From NCBI RefSeq assembly GCF_002286815.1, contig NZ_MUNM01000075.1:20130-84129 (forward strand): a DNA stretch of 64,000 nt. The letters run 5' to 3'. Below the pieces are notes generated by a model, which worked only from the letters and a program-made list of their open reading frames with translations, searched no databases and was not told the DNA's origin. Within the stretch, counting starts at the first letter, position 1, and every line of letters starts with the position of its first letter. Positions 42,699 to 51,916 of the stretch are shown here, in pieces. A program made the translations under genes and the position numbers. Source of the stretch: Pseudomonas sp. PICF141 (GTDB taxonomy: Bacteria; Pseudomonadota; Gammaproteobacteria; Pseudomonadales; Pseudomonadaceae).

Positions 42699-43762
42699 GA
42701 CGACTCTCCTGCGTTCAATACGGCGGCCGCGCGTTCGAGCAAGGTTTTGACCGGGGCGGCAAGGCCCAGGCGCGGCGGGGTGGCGAGGTTATACCAGAGC
42801 CAGTCGGCCTCGGCCACGTGATGGCCGGTCTCCTGGACCTGAACCAGCCAGGGTTCGATGGATAACTGAAAGTGGCTGAAGGTGTGCACCAGGCTCGGCA
42901 GTGCCTGTTGGTGGCCCAGTTCAAGCGAATGCTGCGAAGCCAGATGTTGCAAGTCGTTGAGATCGTCGAGTTCCGGCAGGCTCCAGAGACCACCCCATAG
43001 GCCCGTGGAAGGGCGACGGTAAAGCAGAATCCCCCCTTCGCCATTGGCGAGCATCGGCATCAGCGTGCGCTTCTGCGGCACGGCTTTACGCGGCTTGGGG
43101 ATCGGGTAGCGGGTTTCCAGGCCAAGCATGTGCGCCTCGCAGCCCTTTTCCAGCGGGCAGAGCAGACAACTCGGCTTGCTGCGGGTACAGAGCGTAGCGC
43201 CCAGATCCATCATCGCCTGGGTGTAGGCATTGACCCGATCATGTGGCGTAAAGCGCTCAGCATTGGCCCACAGCTGTCTGGCAACCTTGGGCTCGCCCGG
43301 ATAACCCTCTTGTGCGGTAAAGCGCGCCAGCACCCGTTTGACGTTGCCATCGAGGATCGGCGCCCGCAGGCCCATGCTCAGGCTGGCAATCGCGCCGGCG
43401 GTGGACAGGCCGATACCCGGCAGCCCGGTGAGCTTCTCCACATCACGGGGAAACTCGCCGCCATATTCGGCAACGACAATCTTCGCGGTCTTTTGCAGGT
43501 TGCGCGCACGGGTGTAGTAACCGAGACCGGTCCACAGGTGCAGCACTTCGTCTTCCGGCGCGGCGGCCAGGGCTTCGACCGTTGGCAACGAAGCCATGAA
43601 ACGGTCGAAGTAGTTCAGCACAGTGCTGACCTGGGTCTGCTGCAACATGATTTCCGAGACCCACACACGGTAAGGGGTGATGCCCTGCTGCCATGGCAAG
43701 TCATGGCGGCCATGGCGGTCGTACCAATTCAGCACCGCCATTGAAAACTGCTCGGCTCTCAT
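42695..43762 (-). CDS. mutY: A/G-specific adenine glycosylase MutY
   Basis: A 355-residue DNA-repair enzyme that removes A opposite 8-oxoG. The helix-hairpin-helix LPGIGLSTAGAIAS lies near residue 117, the catalytic Asp follows in APILDGNVKRVLAR, and the [4Fe-4S] ligands are in LCTRSKPSCLLCPLEKGC. A C-terminal NUDIX-like 8-oxoG-recognition domain is present. It overlaps asmA and yggX by four bases each, forming a three-gene operon. Confidence 0.95.
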   Translation of the reverse strand: MRAEQFSMAVLNWYDRHGRHDLPWQQGITPYRVWVSEIMLQQTQVSTVLNYFDRFMASLPTVEALAAAPEDEVLHLWTGLGYYTRARNLQKTAKIVVAEYGGEFPRDVEKLTGLPGIGLSTAGAIASLSMGLRAPILDGNVKRVLARFTAQEGYPGEPKVARQLWANAERFTPHDRVNAYTQAMMDLGATLCTRSKPSCLLCPLEKGCEAHMLGLETRYPIPKPRKAVPQKRTLMPMLANGEGGILLYRRPSTGLWGGLWSLPELDDLNDLQHLASQHSLELGHQQALPSLVHTFSHFQLSIEPWLVQVQETGHHVAEADWLWYNLATPPRLGLAAPVKTLLERAAAVLNAGESS

Positions 43763-45993
43763 TGCTTGAACAGTCCCTTGAGCGCGTTTTTCAGTTCCGG
43801 GCTGACTTTATCGCCAAGCTTCTCGTCGATTTTTTCACTGATCCGCTCGCCAGCCAGTTTGCTTGCGACTTGCTTCATGCGTTCGTTGTCGAGACGGCAA
43901 GCCTTGGCACCCAGTTCCAGCGGACCACGGCAGCGCAGTGGCCACTCGATGCCGACGAAGCGCTCGCTGACCTGACAGGCCGGGTCCGGCATGTCGCTCT
44001 TGTCGCCTTCGACGATCACGCCGACGCGGTAATCCATGCCTAGCACCCGCAGGTCGATGTCGCCATTCGCGTTGACGGTCATGCCCGGGATGCGCACTTT
44101 CAGGTCGGGGTTGCTTGCCACGCCGTTGTGGAAGGTCAGGTTGCCCTTGAGTTCTTCGAACGGTGTGTCCTTGCCCCGTGGCTCGCCGGTGAGGGTTTTG
44201 CGATTCAGGGTGGCGATGCCTTTGCACAGCTGCTGTTCAAGATTGGCATTGAGCAATACGCCGTTGTTGATGACGAAACTGGCGTTGCCGTTGAGGTTAT
44301 CGATCAGCACGCTCTGGCTGTTGCCGCTGCTGGTCAGTGCGCTATCGAGCGTAACCAGGCCTTGGACCGGTGGATTTTTGCCCTGGCTTTCGAGGATTTT
44401 TTCTACAGGCACTTTGCTGATACGCGTCTGCATGTTCAGCGCCGGCACTTGCTGGCGCACGTCCAGAGTCCCTTTGGCTTCGAAGTTGCCGTCGTACAGG
44501 TCGCCGCGAAGATTCTCCAGCGTCAGCAGGCCGCCAAGGCCTGTGGCCTTGAGGGCAGCATTCTGAATCGGCAGTTTGTCGAGGGTCAGCTGGCCGAAGG
44601 TCAGGTCGGCGTCCACGTCGAGTTTGCTCAGACGCTCTACCGGCAGCAGACGCTCGGTGCTCCACGGGCCTTTGGTCGGTGAGGGTGGCAGCGGTGAACT
44701 GCCGGCCCCAGCCATGGCCTCGCTCTCGGTGTTGGCCACTTCGGCCTGACGCACTTGTTTTGCGCTGTTGGCTTCGGCGGATTTTGGCGGCAAGTAACGA
44801 TCGACGTTGAAGGTGTCAGCCTTGAGGCTCACTCGTAGCGATTGCTTGGCGAAGTCCTCGACAGCGATGCGGCCGCTGAAAGTGCTGTCGTCGAGTTTCA
44901 GGTTGAGGCTGTCCAGGGACAAACGGGTTGGCGTGGCGGCAACCTGGCTTACCAGCTCGACTTTGCTCAGGCTGCCTTCGGCCATCGGCGGGAGTTTCTG
45001 GCCGATGCTGTCGATAAATTTCGCCAGATCGAATTGAGCAATCGACAAGCCGCCGCTGATTTGCGGAGTCTTGTCCAGGTCGTTGGCCTTCAATTCACCC
45101 AAGGCGCGCAGCTGGTTGGCGGAGATTTTGATGCCGGTCCATTCGGCGACGTTAGCGGCCCTGTCCAGCAGCAATTGACCTTGAGCGGCGAAGGTCATGG
45201 TCTTGCCTTGCAATGGATCGCCAGCGACTTCGCCGGACAGTTTCATGTCTTCGAATTTGTAGCGCTGCAGCGCACGCTCGAAACGCAACTCGCCGGCCAG
45301 CTCGGTCCGTACCCGCAGAACCGGTTGGTTGGTACCCAGAAACGCGGTGAGCTTGACCGGGATGTTGGTCGAGTCATGAACCGGGCCAGTGCTCAGCTGG
45401 ATGCTTTCGGCGCTGAACTGCTTGCCGGTTCTTTCGTCTCGGTATTCAACGCGGGCGTTGTTGACGGTCAGGCTGTCGATGTCCAGGCGGATCGGCTGGG
45501 CCGGTTTTTCTGCCTGAGCGGTAGTCGCTGGCGCAGGTTCGCCGGCCGCGGCGGGTGGCGTGGCCGAAGTGTTCGGGGAGGCAGAGGCCGGGGCCTTGCC
45601 GATGTCTTCCCAATTGCCGTGGCCATCCTTGTCGCGGTTGAGGCGCAGGTTCAGACCTTCGACGCGCACATCGCTCATCTGCACTTCGCGGCGCAGCAAC
45701 GGAATCACCCGGACCGACAGGCCGAGCATCTGCAAGTCGGCGAACGGTTCCGCAGGCTTGGCCAGGGTCGCAACGCTGGCTTCGTGCAATTCCAGGCCCA
45801 GCCAGGGAAACAGGCTCCAGCCGATATCGCCATTGAGCGTCAGCTCGATGTGGGCCTTGTCGCGGGCAATCTGGCGAATCTCGTCTTTATAGTCGTTGGG
45901 ATCGAAGAGGTGGGTCAGGGCAAAGCCCAGCGCCACAATGATCAGCAACAGCCCGAGAAGTACCAGACCCAGGATTTTGCCGAACGCTTTCAT
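43759..45993 (-). CDS. asmA: AsmA-family envelope protein
   Basis: A 744-residue inner-membrane-anchored protein. One N-terminal transmembrane helix (LGLVLLGLLLIIVALGFALTH) is followed by the AsmA N domain (FDPNDYKDEIRQIARDKAHI) and a long beta-groove periplasmic portion. A Pro/Ala-rich linker (about residues 133-163) and the C-terminal AsmA_2 block (PGMTVNANGDIDLRVLGMDYRVG) are visible. The family is involved in lipid transport and outer-membrane biogenesis. It heads the asmA-mutY-yggX operon. Confidence 0.9.
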   Translation of the reverse strand: MKAFGKILGLVLLGLLLIIVALGFALTHLFDPNDYKDEIRQIARDKAHIELTLNGDIGWSLFPWLGLELHEASVATLAKPAEPFADLQMLGLSVRVIPLLRREVQMSDVRVEGLNLRLNRDKDGHGNWEDIGKAPASASPNTSATPPAAAGEPAPATTAQAEKPAQPIRLDIDSLTVNNARVEYRDERTGKQFSAESIQLSTGPVHDSTNIPVKLTAFLGTNQPVLRVRTELAGELRFERALQRYKFEDMKLSGEVAGDPLQGKTMTFAAQGQLLLDRAANVAEWTGIKISANQLRALGELKANDLDKTPQISGGLSIAQFDLAKFIDSIGQKLPPMAEGSLSKVELVSQVAATPTRLSLDSLNLKLDDSTFSGRIAVEDFAKQSLRVSLKADTFNVDRYLPPKSAEANSAKQVRQAEVANTESEAMAGAGSSPLPPSPTKGPWSTERLLPVERLSKLDVDADLTFGQLTLDKLPIQNAALKATGLGGLLTLENLRGDLYDGNFEAKGTLDVRQQVPALNMQTRISKVPVEKILESQGKNPPVQGLVTLDSALTSSGNSQSVLIDNLNGNASFVINNGVLLNANLEQQLCKGIATLNRKTLTGEPRGKDTPFEELKGNLTFHNGVASNPDLKVRIPGMTVNANGDIDLRVLGMDYRVGVIVEGDKSDMPDPACQVSERFVGIEWPLRCRGPLELGAKACRLDNERMKQVASKLAGERISEKIDEKLGDKVSPELKNALKGLFKQ

Positions 45994-46070
45994 GGGCGAG
46001 TCCTTGTATTAGTCGAATTCGAAATTTAGCCGGGGAGTATAGCGCTGCGAAGTGGCCGACCGGTCAGCGA

Positions 46071-46475
46071 TCATCTCGGCAGCTCATCCAGCGCTACCTT
46101 CAGCTTAGCCGCCAGCGCTTGAGCTTCGAGGTGCCCGGCAGGCGCCAACAGCCGCAATGTTGCGCCCGATGTCGAGGCCATTTTTTGCGCCTCGCTCACC
46201 AGGCGTTCTGCAACCCCCCGACGACGGGTGATTTTTCGTACGCATAAATGGGACAGATGCCAGACATCCTGGTGCCGTTGCAAGCGTGCCGCACCCAGCA
46301 GCCGATCGTTGAAGCGTCCGGCGATCAGCGAACCGTCGCGCAGGCAGTCTTCGATCAACTGCCTATCCCCTGTGAAAGGTGCAAACAGCCAGTGCGGAGC
46401 ATCGCGATAGATTTTCTGCAGATCTTGCTGATCCTGATAAGTGGCTTCGTTCAGCAGCTCGACAACGATCGGCAT
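46071..46475 (-). CDS. PanZ-like GNAT protein
   Basis: A 134-residue GNAT-fold protein that resembles E. coli PanZ (PanM), which senses acetyl-CoA and triggers self-cleavage of aspartate decarboxylase PanD. Shared segments are DLQKIYRDAP, AGRFNDRLLGAARL and LCVRKITRRRGVAERLV (acetyl-CoA-binding RRRGV). No panD is nearby. If it is orthologous, it would limit pantothenate synthesis in response to acetyl-CoA. The identification is by pattern only. Confidence 0.65.
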   Translation of the reverse strand: MPIVVELLNEATYQDQQDLQKIYRDAPHWLFAPFTGDRQLIEDCLRDGSLIAGRFNDRLLGAARLQRHQDVWHLSHLCVRKITRRRGVAERLVSEAQKMASTSGATLRLLAPAGHLEAQALAAKLKVALDELPR

Positions 46476-46547
46476 GGCGCTTCCTTTGAAAAGTTAATCC
46501 GCGTGAAACCTATTTTTTGCGGTTGTACGAGAACAGACGACATCGAA

Positions 46548-46564
46548 AAAGGTGATATCACTTT
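46548..46564. promoter_or_regulatory. Dyad upstream of the MFS transporter gene
   Basis: AAAGGTGATATCACTTT contains a perfect 10-base palindrome GTGATATCAC flanked by AAA and TTT. It lies about 170 bases before the MFS start and 75 bases from the PanZ-like gene start, in the divergent region. It may be an operator for a regulator not encoded here. Confidence 0.4.
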
Positions 46565-46732
46565 GGTTTTTCTGTCACCTGCAAATGGTAACCTCTGCCC
46601 GTTCGTCTGCCCCTTCTGCGACGCGATGTCGCACCAGAATGGAGCTTCACCTAAAAAAAGTCATGCCTGCGTGCATTAAGGCCGGGGGTGAAGAACGGCT
46701 GGCGAACAATACTAATAATTGGGGGAAACACC

Positions 46733-48394
46733 ATGACTACGAGCATCACGGCGGACGGCTTTGCCGACCAGCCCGCGTTCCTGTCCAAGGAGCGCATCAT
46801 CGCCAGGCCCGGATTCAACCGTTGGCTGGTACCACCCGCCGCACTGGCCATCCACCTGTGCATTGGCATGGCCTATGGTTTTTCGGTGTTCTGGCTGCCG
46901 CTGTCCAAAGCCCTGGGCGTCACCAAGGCTGTGACTTGCGCGCCGGACATGAGCTTCATCGCACAGGTCTTTTCGTCTCAATGCGACTGGCCGATTTCGA
47001 TGCTCGGCTGGATCTACACCCTGTTCTTCATCTTTCTCGGCTGCTCGGCTGCGATCTGGGGCGGCTGGCTGGAACACGCAGGGCCACGCAAGGCCGGTGT
47101 GGTGTCGGCATTGTGCTGGTGTGGCGGTCTGCTGATTTCGGCGCTGGGGGTCTATACCCACCAGATCTGGCTGATGTGGATCGGCTCCGGGGTCATTGGC
47201 GGTATCGGCCTGGGCCTGGGTTACATCTCGCCAGTCTCGACCCTGATCAAGTGGTTCCCGGACAAGCGCGGCATGGCGACCGGCATGGCGATCATGGGCT
47301 TCGGTGGTGGCGCGATGGTCGGCGCTCCCCTGGCTGCGGCGTTGATGGGGCACTTCGCTTCGCCAACCAGCGTGGGCGTATGGCAGAGCTTCCTGGTAAT
47401 GGCCGCGATTTATTTCGTGTTCATGATCGGTGGCGCGCTGTCTTACCGCGTTCCGCCAACCGGCTGGAAGCCTGAAGGCTGGACTGCGCCGGCGAAAAAA
47501 GCTTCGAACTCGATGATCACCCACCGTCATGTCCATGTGAATGTGGCGTGGAAAACCCCGCAATTTCGTCTGGTGTGGCTGGTGCTGTGCCTGAACGTTT
47601 CGGCGGGTATCGGCATCCTCGGCATGGCTTCGCCGCTGTTGCAGGAAGTCTTCGCCGGTAAATTGCTCGGCACCGACCAGACGTTTGGTCAGCTGGACGC
47701 CGGGCAACTGGCCTCGATCGCAGCGATTGCGGCCGGTTTCACCGGTTTGCTGAGCCTGTTCAACATTGGTGGCCGGTTCTTCTGGGCTTCGTTCTCGGAT
47801 TACCTGGGTCGTAAAAATACTTATTTCGTGTTCTTCGCCCTCGGTTTCGCGCTGTACGCGCTGATCCCGAACCTCGGTCATCTGGGCAACGTCGCGCTGT
47901 TCGTGGCGGCGTTCTGCATCATCCTGTCGATGTACGGCGGCGGTTTTGCGACGGTGCCAGCGTACCTGGCGGACCTGTTCGGAACGCAAATGGTCGGTGC
48001 GATCCACGGTCGTTTGCTGACAGCGTGGGCGGCGGCCGGTGTGTTGGGGCCGGTGTTGGTGAACTACCTGCGTGAATATCAGCTGAGCCTGGGCGTTGAG
48101 CGCGCTGCGGCTTACGACATCACCCTGTACATCCTTGCGGGCCTGCTGGTGCTGGGTTTCATCTGCAATCTGCTGGTGCGCCCGGTGGCCGACAAGTACT
48201 TCATGACCGACGCTGAACTGGCGGCCGAACAGGCGCTGGGCCATGACAAAGGTGCTGACGCCAGCACCGTGCTGGAGTGGAAAGCGGATGCGGGCACCAA
48301 GCCATTGGCGGTGGCGGCATGGCTGGTGGTGGGGATTCCGTTGGCGTGGGGTGTTTGGGTGACGCTGCAGAAGACGGCGGTGTTGTTCCATTAA
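46733..48394 (+). CDS. MFS transporter, oxalate:formate antiporter (OFA) family
   Basis: A 553-residue inner-membrane protein with 12 predicted helices. Its N-terminal IHLCIGMAYGFSVFWLPLSKALG, a loop between helix 1 and 2 containing CAPDMSFIAQVFSSQC, and the SPVSTLIKWFPDKRGMATGMAIMGFGGGAM motif match OFA-type transporters. A C-terminal 60-residue tail follows helix 12 and includes one further helix (VAAWLVVGIPLAWGVW). The start at 46733 has GGGG upstream. It is monocistronic. The substrate is likely a mono- or dicarboxylate, but not known. Confidence 0.82.
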   Translation: MTTSITADGFADQPAFLSKERIIARPGFNRWLVPPAALAIHLCIGMAYGFSVFWLPLSKALGVTKAVTCAPDMSFIAQVFSSQCDWPISMLGWIYTLFFIFLGCSAAIWGGWLEHAGPRKAGVVSALCWCGGLLISALGVYTHQIWLMWIGSGVIGGIGLGLGYISPVSTLIKWFPDKRGMATGMAIMGFGGGAMVGAPLAAALMGHFASPTSVGVWQSFLVMAAIYFVFMIGGALSYRVPPTGWKPEGWTAPAKKASNSMITHRHVHVNVAWKTPQFRLVWLVLCLNVSAGIGILGMASPLLQEVFAGKLLGTDQTFGQLDAGQLASIAAIAAGFTGLLSLFNIGGRFFWASFSDYLGRKNTYFVFFALGFALYALIPNLGHLGNVALFVAAFCIILSMYGGGFATVPAYLADLFGTQMVGAIHGRLLTAWAAAGVLGPVLVNYLREYQLSLGVERAAAYDITLYILAGLLVLGFICNLLVRPVADKYFMTDAELAAEQALGHDKGADASTVLEWKADAGTKPLAVAAWLVVGIPLAWGVWVTLQKTAVLFH

Positions 48395-48432
48395 TAACCT
48401 CGCGCCCGAGATCTCGGGCGCGCTGCAATCCC

Positions 48433-48514
48433 TGTAGGAGCGAAGCTTGCTCGCGAAGAACGATAATGCGGTCTGTCTGGTATATCGCCTTCGCGGGCAA
48501 GCCTCGCTCCTACA
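48433..48514. repeat. REP-type inverted repeat (type A)
   Basis: Arms 48433-48457 (TGTAGGAGCGAAGCTTGCTC) and 48490-48514 are near reverse complements. It is preceded at 48402-48422 by a palindrome GCGCCCGAGATCTCGGGCGC that probably ends the MFS transcript. Confidence 0.88.
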
Positions 48515-48600
48515 TGTCTTTACAAGTATATCCCCGACAGCAGGGGATTCACTCCGTCAGTGATATCACCTCTCGTGTTTCTGTTTAGCGCCCGCGACCC

Positions 48601-48606
48601 TATAAT
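48601..48606 (+). promoter_or_regulatory. Sigma-70 -10 box upstream of hisB
   Basis: A perfect TATAAT at 48601-48606 lies 40 bases before the hisB ATG. The -35 region about 17 bases upstream (TTTCTG/GTTTCT) is poor. It is the likely promoter of the his genes. Confidence 0.5.
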
Positions 48607-48646
48607 GGCTGCCTTTTTCGCCCCAATGATTTTTGCGGAGCTGGTG

Positions 48647-49240
48647 ATGGCCGAACGTATGGCGTCTGTCGAGCGCGACACTCTGGAAACCCAGATCAAA
48701 GCCTCGATCAACCTGGATGGCACCGGAAAGGCCCGATTCGATATCGGTGTACCTTTTCTTGAGCACATGCTGGACCAGATCGCCCGTCACGGGCTGATCG
48801 ACCTGGATATTGTCAGCAAGGGCGACCTGCATATCGACGACCACCACACGGTGGAAGACGTCGGTATCACGCTGGGTCAAGCCTTCACCAAAGCCATCGG
48901 CGACAAGAAAGGCATCCGTCGCTATGGCCACGCCTATGTGCCGCTCGATGAAGCGCTGTCGCGTGTGGTGATCGACTTCTCCGGCCGTCCTGGCCTGCAG
49001 ATGCATGTTCCTTATACCCGCGCGACCGTCGGCGGCTTCGACGTTGACCTGTTCCAGGAGTTTTTCCAGGGCTTCGTCAACCACGCCAACGTCACCCTGC
49101 ACATCGACAATCTGCGTGGGCACAACACCCACCACCAGATCGAAACCGTGTTCAAGGCTTTCGGCCGCGCCCTGCGCATGGCCGTGGAGCTGGATGACCG
49201 CATGGCCGGTCAGATGCCGTCGACCAAAGGCGTTCTGTAA
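48647..49240 (+). CDS. hisB: Imidazoleglycerol-phosphate dehydratase HisB
   Basis: A 197-residue monofunctional dehydratase, histidine pathway. The signatures are FLEHMLDQIARHG, GDLHIDDHHTVEDVGITLGQA (metal-binding His cluster) and HVPYTRATVGGFDVDLFQEFF. The start at 48647 gives the family N-terminus; the frame is open further upstream. The stop shares one base with the hisH start. Confidence 0.95.
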   Translation: MAERMASVERDTLETQIKASINLDGTGKARFDIGVPFLEHMLDQIARHGLIDLDIVSKGDLHIDDHHTVEDVGITLGQAFTKAIGDKKGIRRYGHAYVPLDEALSRVVIDFSGRPGLQMHVPYTRATVGGFDVDLFQEFFQGFVNHANVTLHIDNLRGHNTHHQIETVFKAFGRALRMAVELDDRMAGQMPSTKGVL

Positions 49241-49878
49241 TGCAGACGGTCGCGGTTATCGATTACGGCATGGGCAATCTGCACTCGGTGGCCAAGGCCC
49301 TCGAGCACGTCGGTGCCGGCAAGGTGCTGATCACCAGCGATGCCGATGTGATCCGCGAAGCCGACCGGGTGGTATTTCCCGGTGTTGGCGCGATTCGCGA
49401 TTGCATGGCGGAGATCCGTCGCCTGGGCTTCGATTCGCTGGTGCGTGAAGTCAGCCAGGACCGTCCGTTCCTTGGCATCTGCGTGGGCATGCAAGCCTTG
49501 CTCGACAGCAGCGAAGAGAATGATGGCGTGGACTGCATCGGCCTGTTTCCGGGCCAGGTGAAGTTCTTCGGCAAGGATTTGCACGAAGACGGTGAACACT
49601 TGAAAGTGCCGCACATGGGCTGGAACGAAGTGAAACAGACGGTGATTCACCCGCTGTGGCACAACATTCCGGACCTGGCGCGTTTCTACTTCGTGCACAG
49701 CTACTACATCGCTGCCGGCAATGCGCGGCAGGTGGTGGGTAGCGGTCACTACGGTGTCGATTTCGCCGCAGCGCTGGCCGATGGCTCACGTTTCGCCGTG
49801 CAGTTCCACCCGGAGAAGAGCCATACCCATGGCCTGCAATTGCTGCAGAACTTCGCTGCGTGGGATGGTCGCTGGTAA
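49240..49878 (+). CDS. hisH: Imidazole glycerol phosphate synthase glutaminase subunit HisH
   Basis: A 212-residue class I glutamine amidotransferase that feeds ammonia to HisF. The nucleophile Cys is in FLGICVGMQALL near residue 82, and the His-Glu of the triad is in FAVQFHPEKSH. It begins at the hisB stop and ends immediately before the DUF2164 gene. Confidence 0.95.
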   Translation: MQTVAVIDYGMGNLHSVAKALEHVGAGKVLITSDADVIREADRVVFPGVGAIRDCMAEIRRLGFDSLVREVSQDRPFLGICVGMQALLDSSEENDGVDCIGLFPGQVKFFGKDLHEDGEHLKVPHMGWNEVKQTVIHPLWHNIPDLARFYFVHSYYIAAGNARQVVGSGHYGVDFAAALADGSRFAVQFHPEKSHTHGLQLLQNFAAWDGRW

Positions 49879-50136
49879 ATGGCCGTCAAGAAGAAGCCGC
49901 CGATCCTGAGCCTCACTCCCGAACAGGAGAACGAGGCCAATCACAAGATCAAACGCTTCATGGAAGACCGCTTCGAGCTGGACCTGGGTTCGTTCGAAGC
50001 GGCTGAAATCCTTGAGCTGTTTACCCGCGAAATTGCCCCGCACTATTACAACAGGGCGATTTTCGATGTGCAGACGCACCTCAAAGAGAGGTTCGAAAGC
50101 ATCGAAAGCGACCTGTGGGCGCTCGAGAAAGAATAG
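49879..50136 (+). CDS. DUF2164 family protein
   Basis: An 85-residue soluble protein starting the base after the hisH stop. The pattern LTPEQENEANHKIKRFMEDRFELDLGSFEAAEILELF and APHYYNRAIFDVQTHL fits DUF2164. It is inserted between hisH and hisA and separated from hisA by an inverted repeat. No link to histidine synthesis is known to me. Confidence 0.82.
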   Translation: MAVKKKPPILSLTPEQENEANHKIKRFMEDRFELDLGSFEAAEILELFTREIAPHYYNRAIFDVQTHLKERFESIESDLWALEKE

Positions 50137-50140
50137 GGGC

Positions 50141-50217
50141 AGCTTCAAGCCGCAAGCTTCAAGCTGCAAGAATTGGTACACCGCTCGCTTGCAGCTTGTA
50201 GCTTGCAGCTTGCCGCT
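50141..50217. repeat. Inverted repeat (type D) upstream of hisA
   Basis: The left part 50141-50170 (AGCTTCAAGCCGCAAGCTTC) is built of AAGCTNCAAGC units, and the right part 50188-50217 is its reverse complement (CTTGCAGCTTGTAGCTTGCA). A related element flanks hisA on the other side, at 50971-51057. Confidence 0.85.
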
Positions 50218-50235
50218 CTTTGACGAAGGAAAAGC

Positions 50236-50985
50236 ATGCTAATTATTCCCGCTATCGATCTTAAAGACGGAGCCTGTGTTCGTCTGCGCCAGGGCCGCAT
50301 GGAAGATTCCACGGTGTTCTCCGATGACCCGGTGAGCATGGCTGCCAAATGGGTGGAAGGCGGTTGCCGCCGTCTGCATCTGGTCGACCTGAACGGTGCT
50401 TTCGAAGGCCAGCCGGTCAACGGCGAAGTGGTCACCGCCATCGCCAAGCGCTACCCGAACCTGCCGATTCAGATCGGCGGCGGTATCCGCTCGCTGGAAA
50501 CCATTGAACACTACGTCAAAGCGGGCGTGAGCTACGTGATCATCGGCACCAAAGCCGTGAAAGATCCGGCTTTCGTTGCGCAAGCCTGCCGCGCGTTTCC
50601 GGGCAAAGTGATCGTCGGTCTGGATGCCAAAGACGGTTTTGTCGCCACTGACGGCTGGGCAGAAATCAGCACCGTTCAGGTGATCGACCTGGCCAGGCAA
50701 TTCGAAGCCGACGGTGTGTCCGCAATCGTTTATACCGACATCGCCAAAGACGGCATGATGCAGGGCTGCAACGTTTCGTACACCGCCGCTTTGGCCGCGG
50801 CGACGAAGATCCCGGTGATCGCTTCCGGCGGTATCCACAATCTGGGTGACATCAAGTCGCTGCTCGACGCCAAGGCGCCAGGCATCATCGGCGCCATCAC
50901 GGGCCGGGCGATTTATGAGGGTACGCTTGATGTGGCAGAAGCTCAGGCTTTCTGTGATAACTACGCGGCCAGCTCCAAGCTGTAA
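50236..50985 (+). CDS. hisA: ProFAR isomerase HisA
   Basis: A 249-residue TIM-barrel isomerase. It shows IPAIDLKDGACVRLRQG at the N-terminus with the catalytic Asp8 and IVYTDIAKDGMMQG with the second Asp. AAGGA lies 8 bases upstream of the ATG. The last codons and stop lie inside the left arm of the type D repeat, so the C-terminal SSKL is repeat-encoded. Confidence 0.96.
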   Translation: MLIIPAIDLKDGACVRLRQGRMEDSTVFSDDPVSMAAKWVEGGCRRLHLVDLNGAFEGQPVNGEVVTAIAKRYPNLPIQIGGGIRSLETIEHYVKAGVSYVIIGTKAVKDPAFVAQACRAFPGKVIVGLDAKDGFVATDGWAEISTVQVIDLARQFEADGVSAIVYTDIAKDGMMQGCNVSYTAALAAATKIPVIASGGIHNLGDIKSLLDAKAPGIIGAITGRAIYEGTLDVAEAQAFCDNYAASSKL

Positions 50986-51057
50986 GCTGCAAGCCGCAAG
51001 TTAAAAGCGCGACCGCGATCCGCTTTACTTGCAACTTGTAGCTTGAAGCTTGCAACT
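50971..51057. repeat. Inverted repeat (type D) between hisA and hisF, overlapping the hisA stop
   Basis: Left arm 50971-51010 (AGCTCCAAGCTGTAAGCTGC) and right arm 51021-51057 (CGCTTTACTTGCAACTTGTA) are related by inversion. The left arm includes the hisA stop codon. Confidence 0.8.
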
Positions 51058-51077
51058 CTTAATCGGAGATTAAGCCC

Positions 51078-51848
51078 ATGGCTCTGGCCAAACGCATCAT
51101 CCCTTGCCTGGACGTGGATAACGGCCGGGTGGTCAAGGGCGTCAAGTTCGAGAATATTCGCGACGCCGGCGACCCGGTGGAAATTGCCCGTCGTTACGAT
51201 GAGCAAGGTGCCGACGAGATTACCTTTCTCGACATCACCGCCAGCGTTGATGGTCGCGACACCACGCTGCACACCGTCGAACGCATGGCCAGCCAGGTGT
51301 TCATCCCGCTGACCGTCGGCGGCGGCGTGCGCACCGTGCAAGACATCCGCAACTTGCTCAATGCCGGTGCGGACAAGGTCTCGATCAACACCGCAGCAGT
51401 GTTCAACCCGGAATTCGTCGGCGAAGCGGCTCAGCATTTTGGTTCGCAGTGCATCGTGGTCGCCATCGACGCGAAGAAAGTATCCGGTCCGGGCGAAACC
51501 CCGCGCTGGGAAATTTTCACCCATGGCGGTCGCAAGCCAACCGGCCTGGACGCCGTTGAGTGGGCGAAGAAAATGGAAGGCCTGGGTGCCGGCGAAATCC
51601 TGCTGACCAGCATGGACCAGGACGGTATGAAAAACGGCTTCGACCTGGGCGTTACCCGCGCCATCAGCGATGCGCTGGGGATTCCGGTGATCGCATCCGG
51701 CGGTGTCGGCAATTTGCAGCACTTGGCCGACGGCATCCTCGAAGGCCATGCCAGCGCGGTGTTGGCGGCGAGTATTTTCCACTTCGGCGAATACACCGTG
51801 CAGGAAGCCAAGGCCTACATGGCTCATCGCGGCATTGTGATGCGTTAA
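51078..51848 (+). CDS. hisF: Imidazole glycerol phosphate synthase cyclase subunit HisF
   Basis: A 256-residue TIM-barrel cyclase that closes the imidazole ring with ammonia from HisH. Catalytic Asp11 is in IPCLDVDNGRVVKGVKF and Asp130 in VVAIDAKKV. It ends the his cluster. Confidence 0.96.
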   Translation: MALAKRIIPCLDVDNGRVVKGVKFENIRDAGDPVEIARRYDEQGADEITFLDITASVDGRDTTLHTVERMASQVFIPLTVGGGVRTVQDIRNLLNAGADKVSINTAAVFNPEFVGEAAQHFGSQCIVVAIDAKKVSGPGETPRWEIFTHGGRKPTGLDAVEWAKKMEGLGAGEILLTSMDQDGMKNGFDLGVTRAISDALGIPVIASGGVGNLQHLADGILEGHASAVLAASIFHFGEYTVQEAKAYMAHRGIVMR

Positions 51849-51916
51849 ACAGGCCAGTGGACAGCATGGCGGGCTCAAGGCACTCTTGGGCACGCCATGG
51901 ATTCCGGTAGCCCGAC

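Noticed and set aside
46712..48391. Minus-strand open frame of 559 codons
   Set aside because: It mirrors the MFS transporter gene, whose transmembrane pattern and OFA motifs are clear; the antisense translation is low-complexity and His/Gln/Arg-rich.
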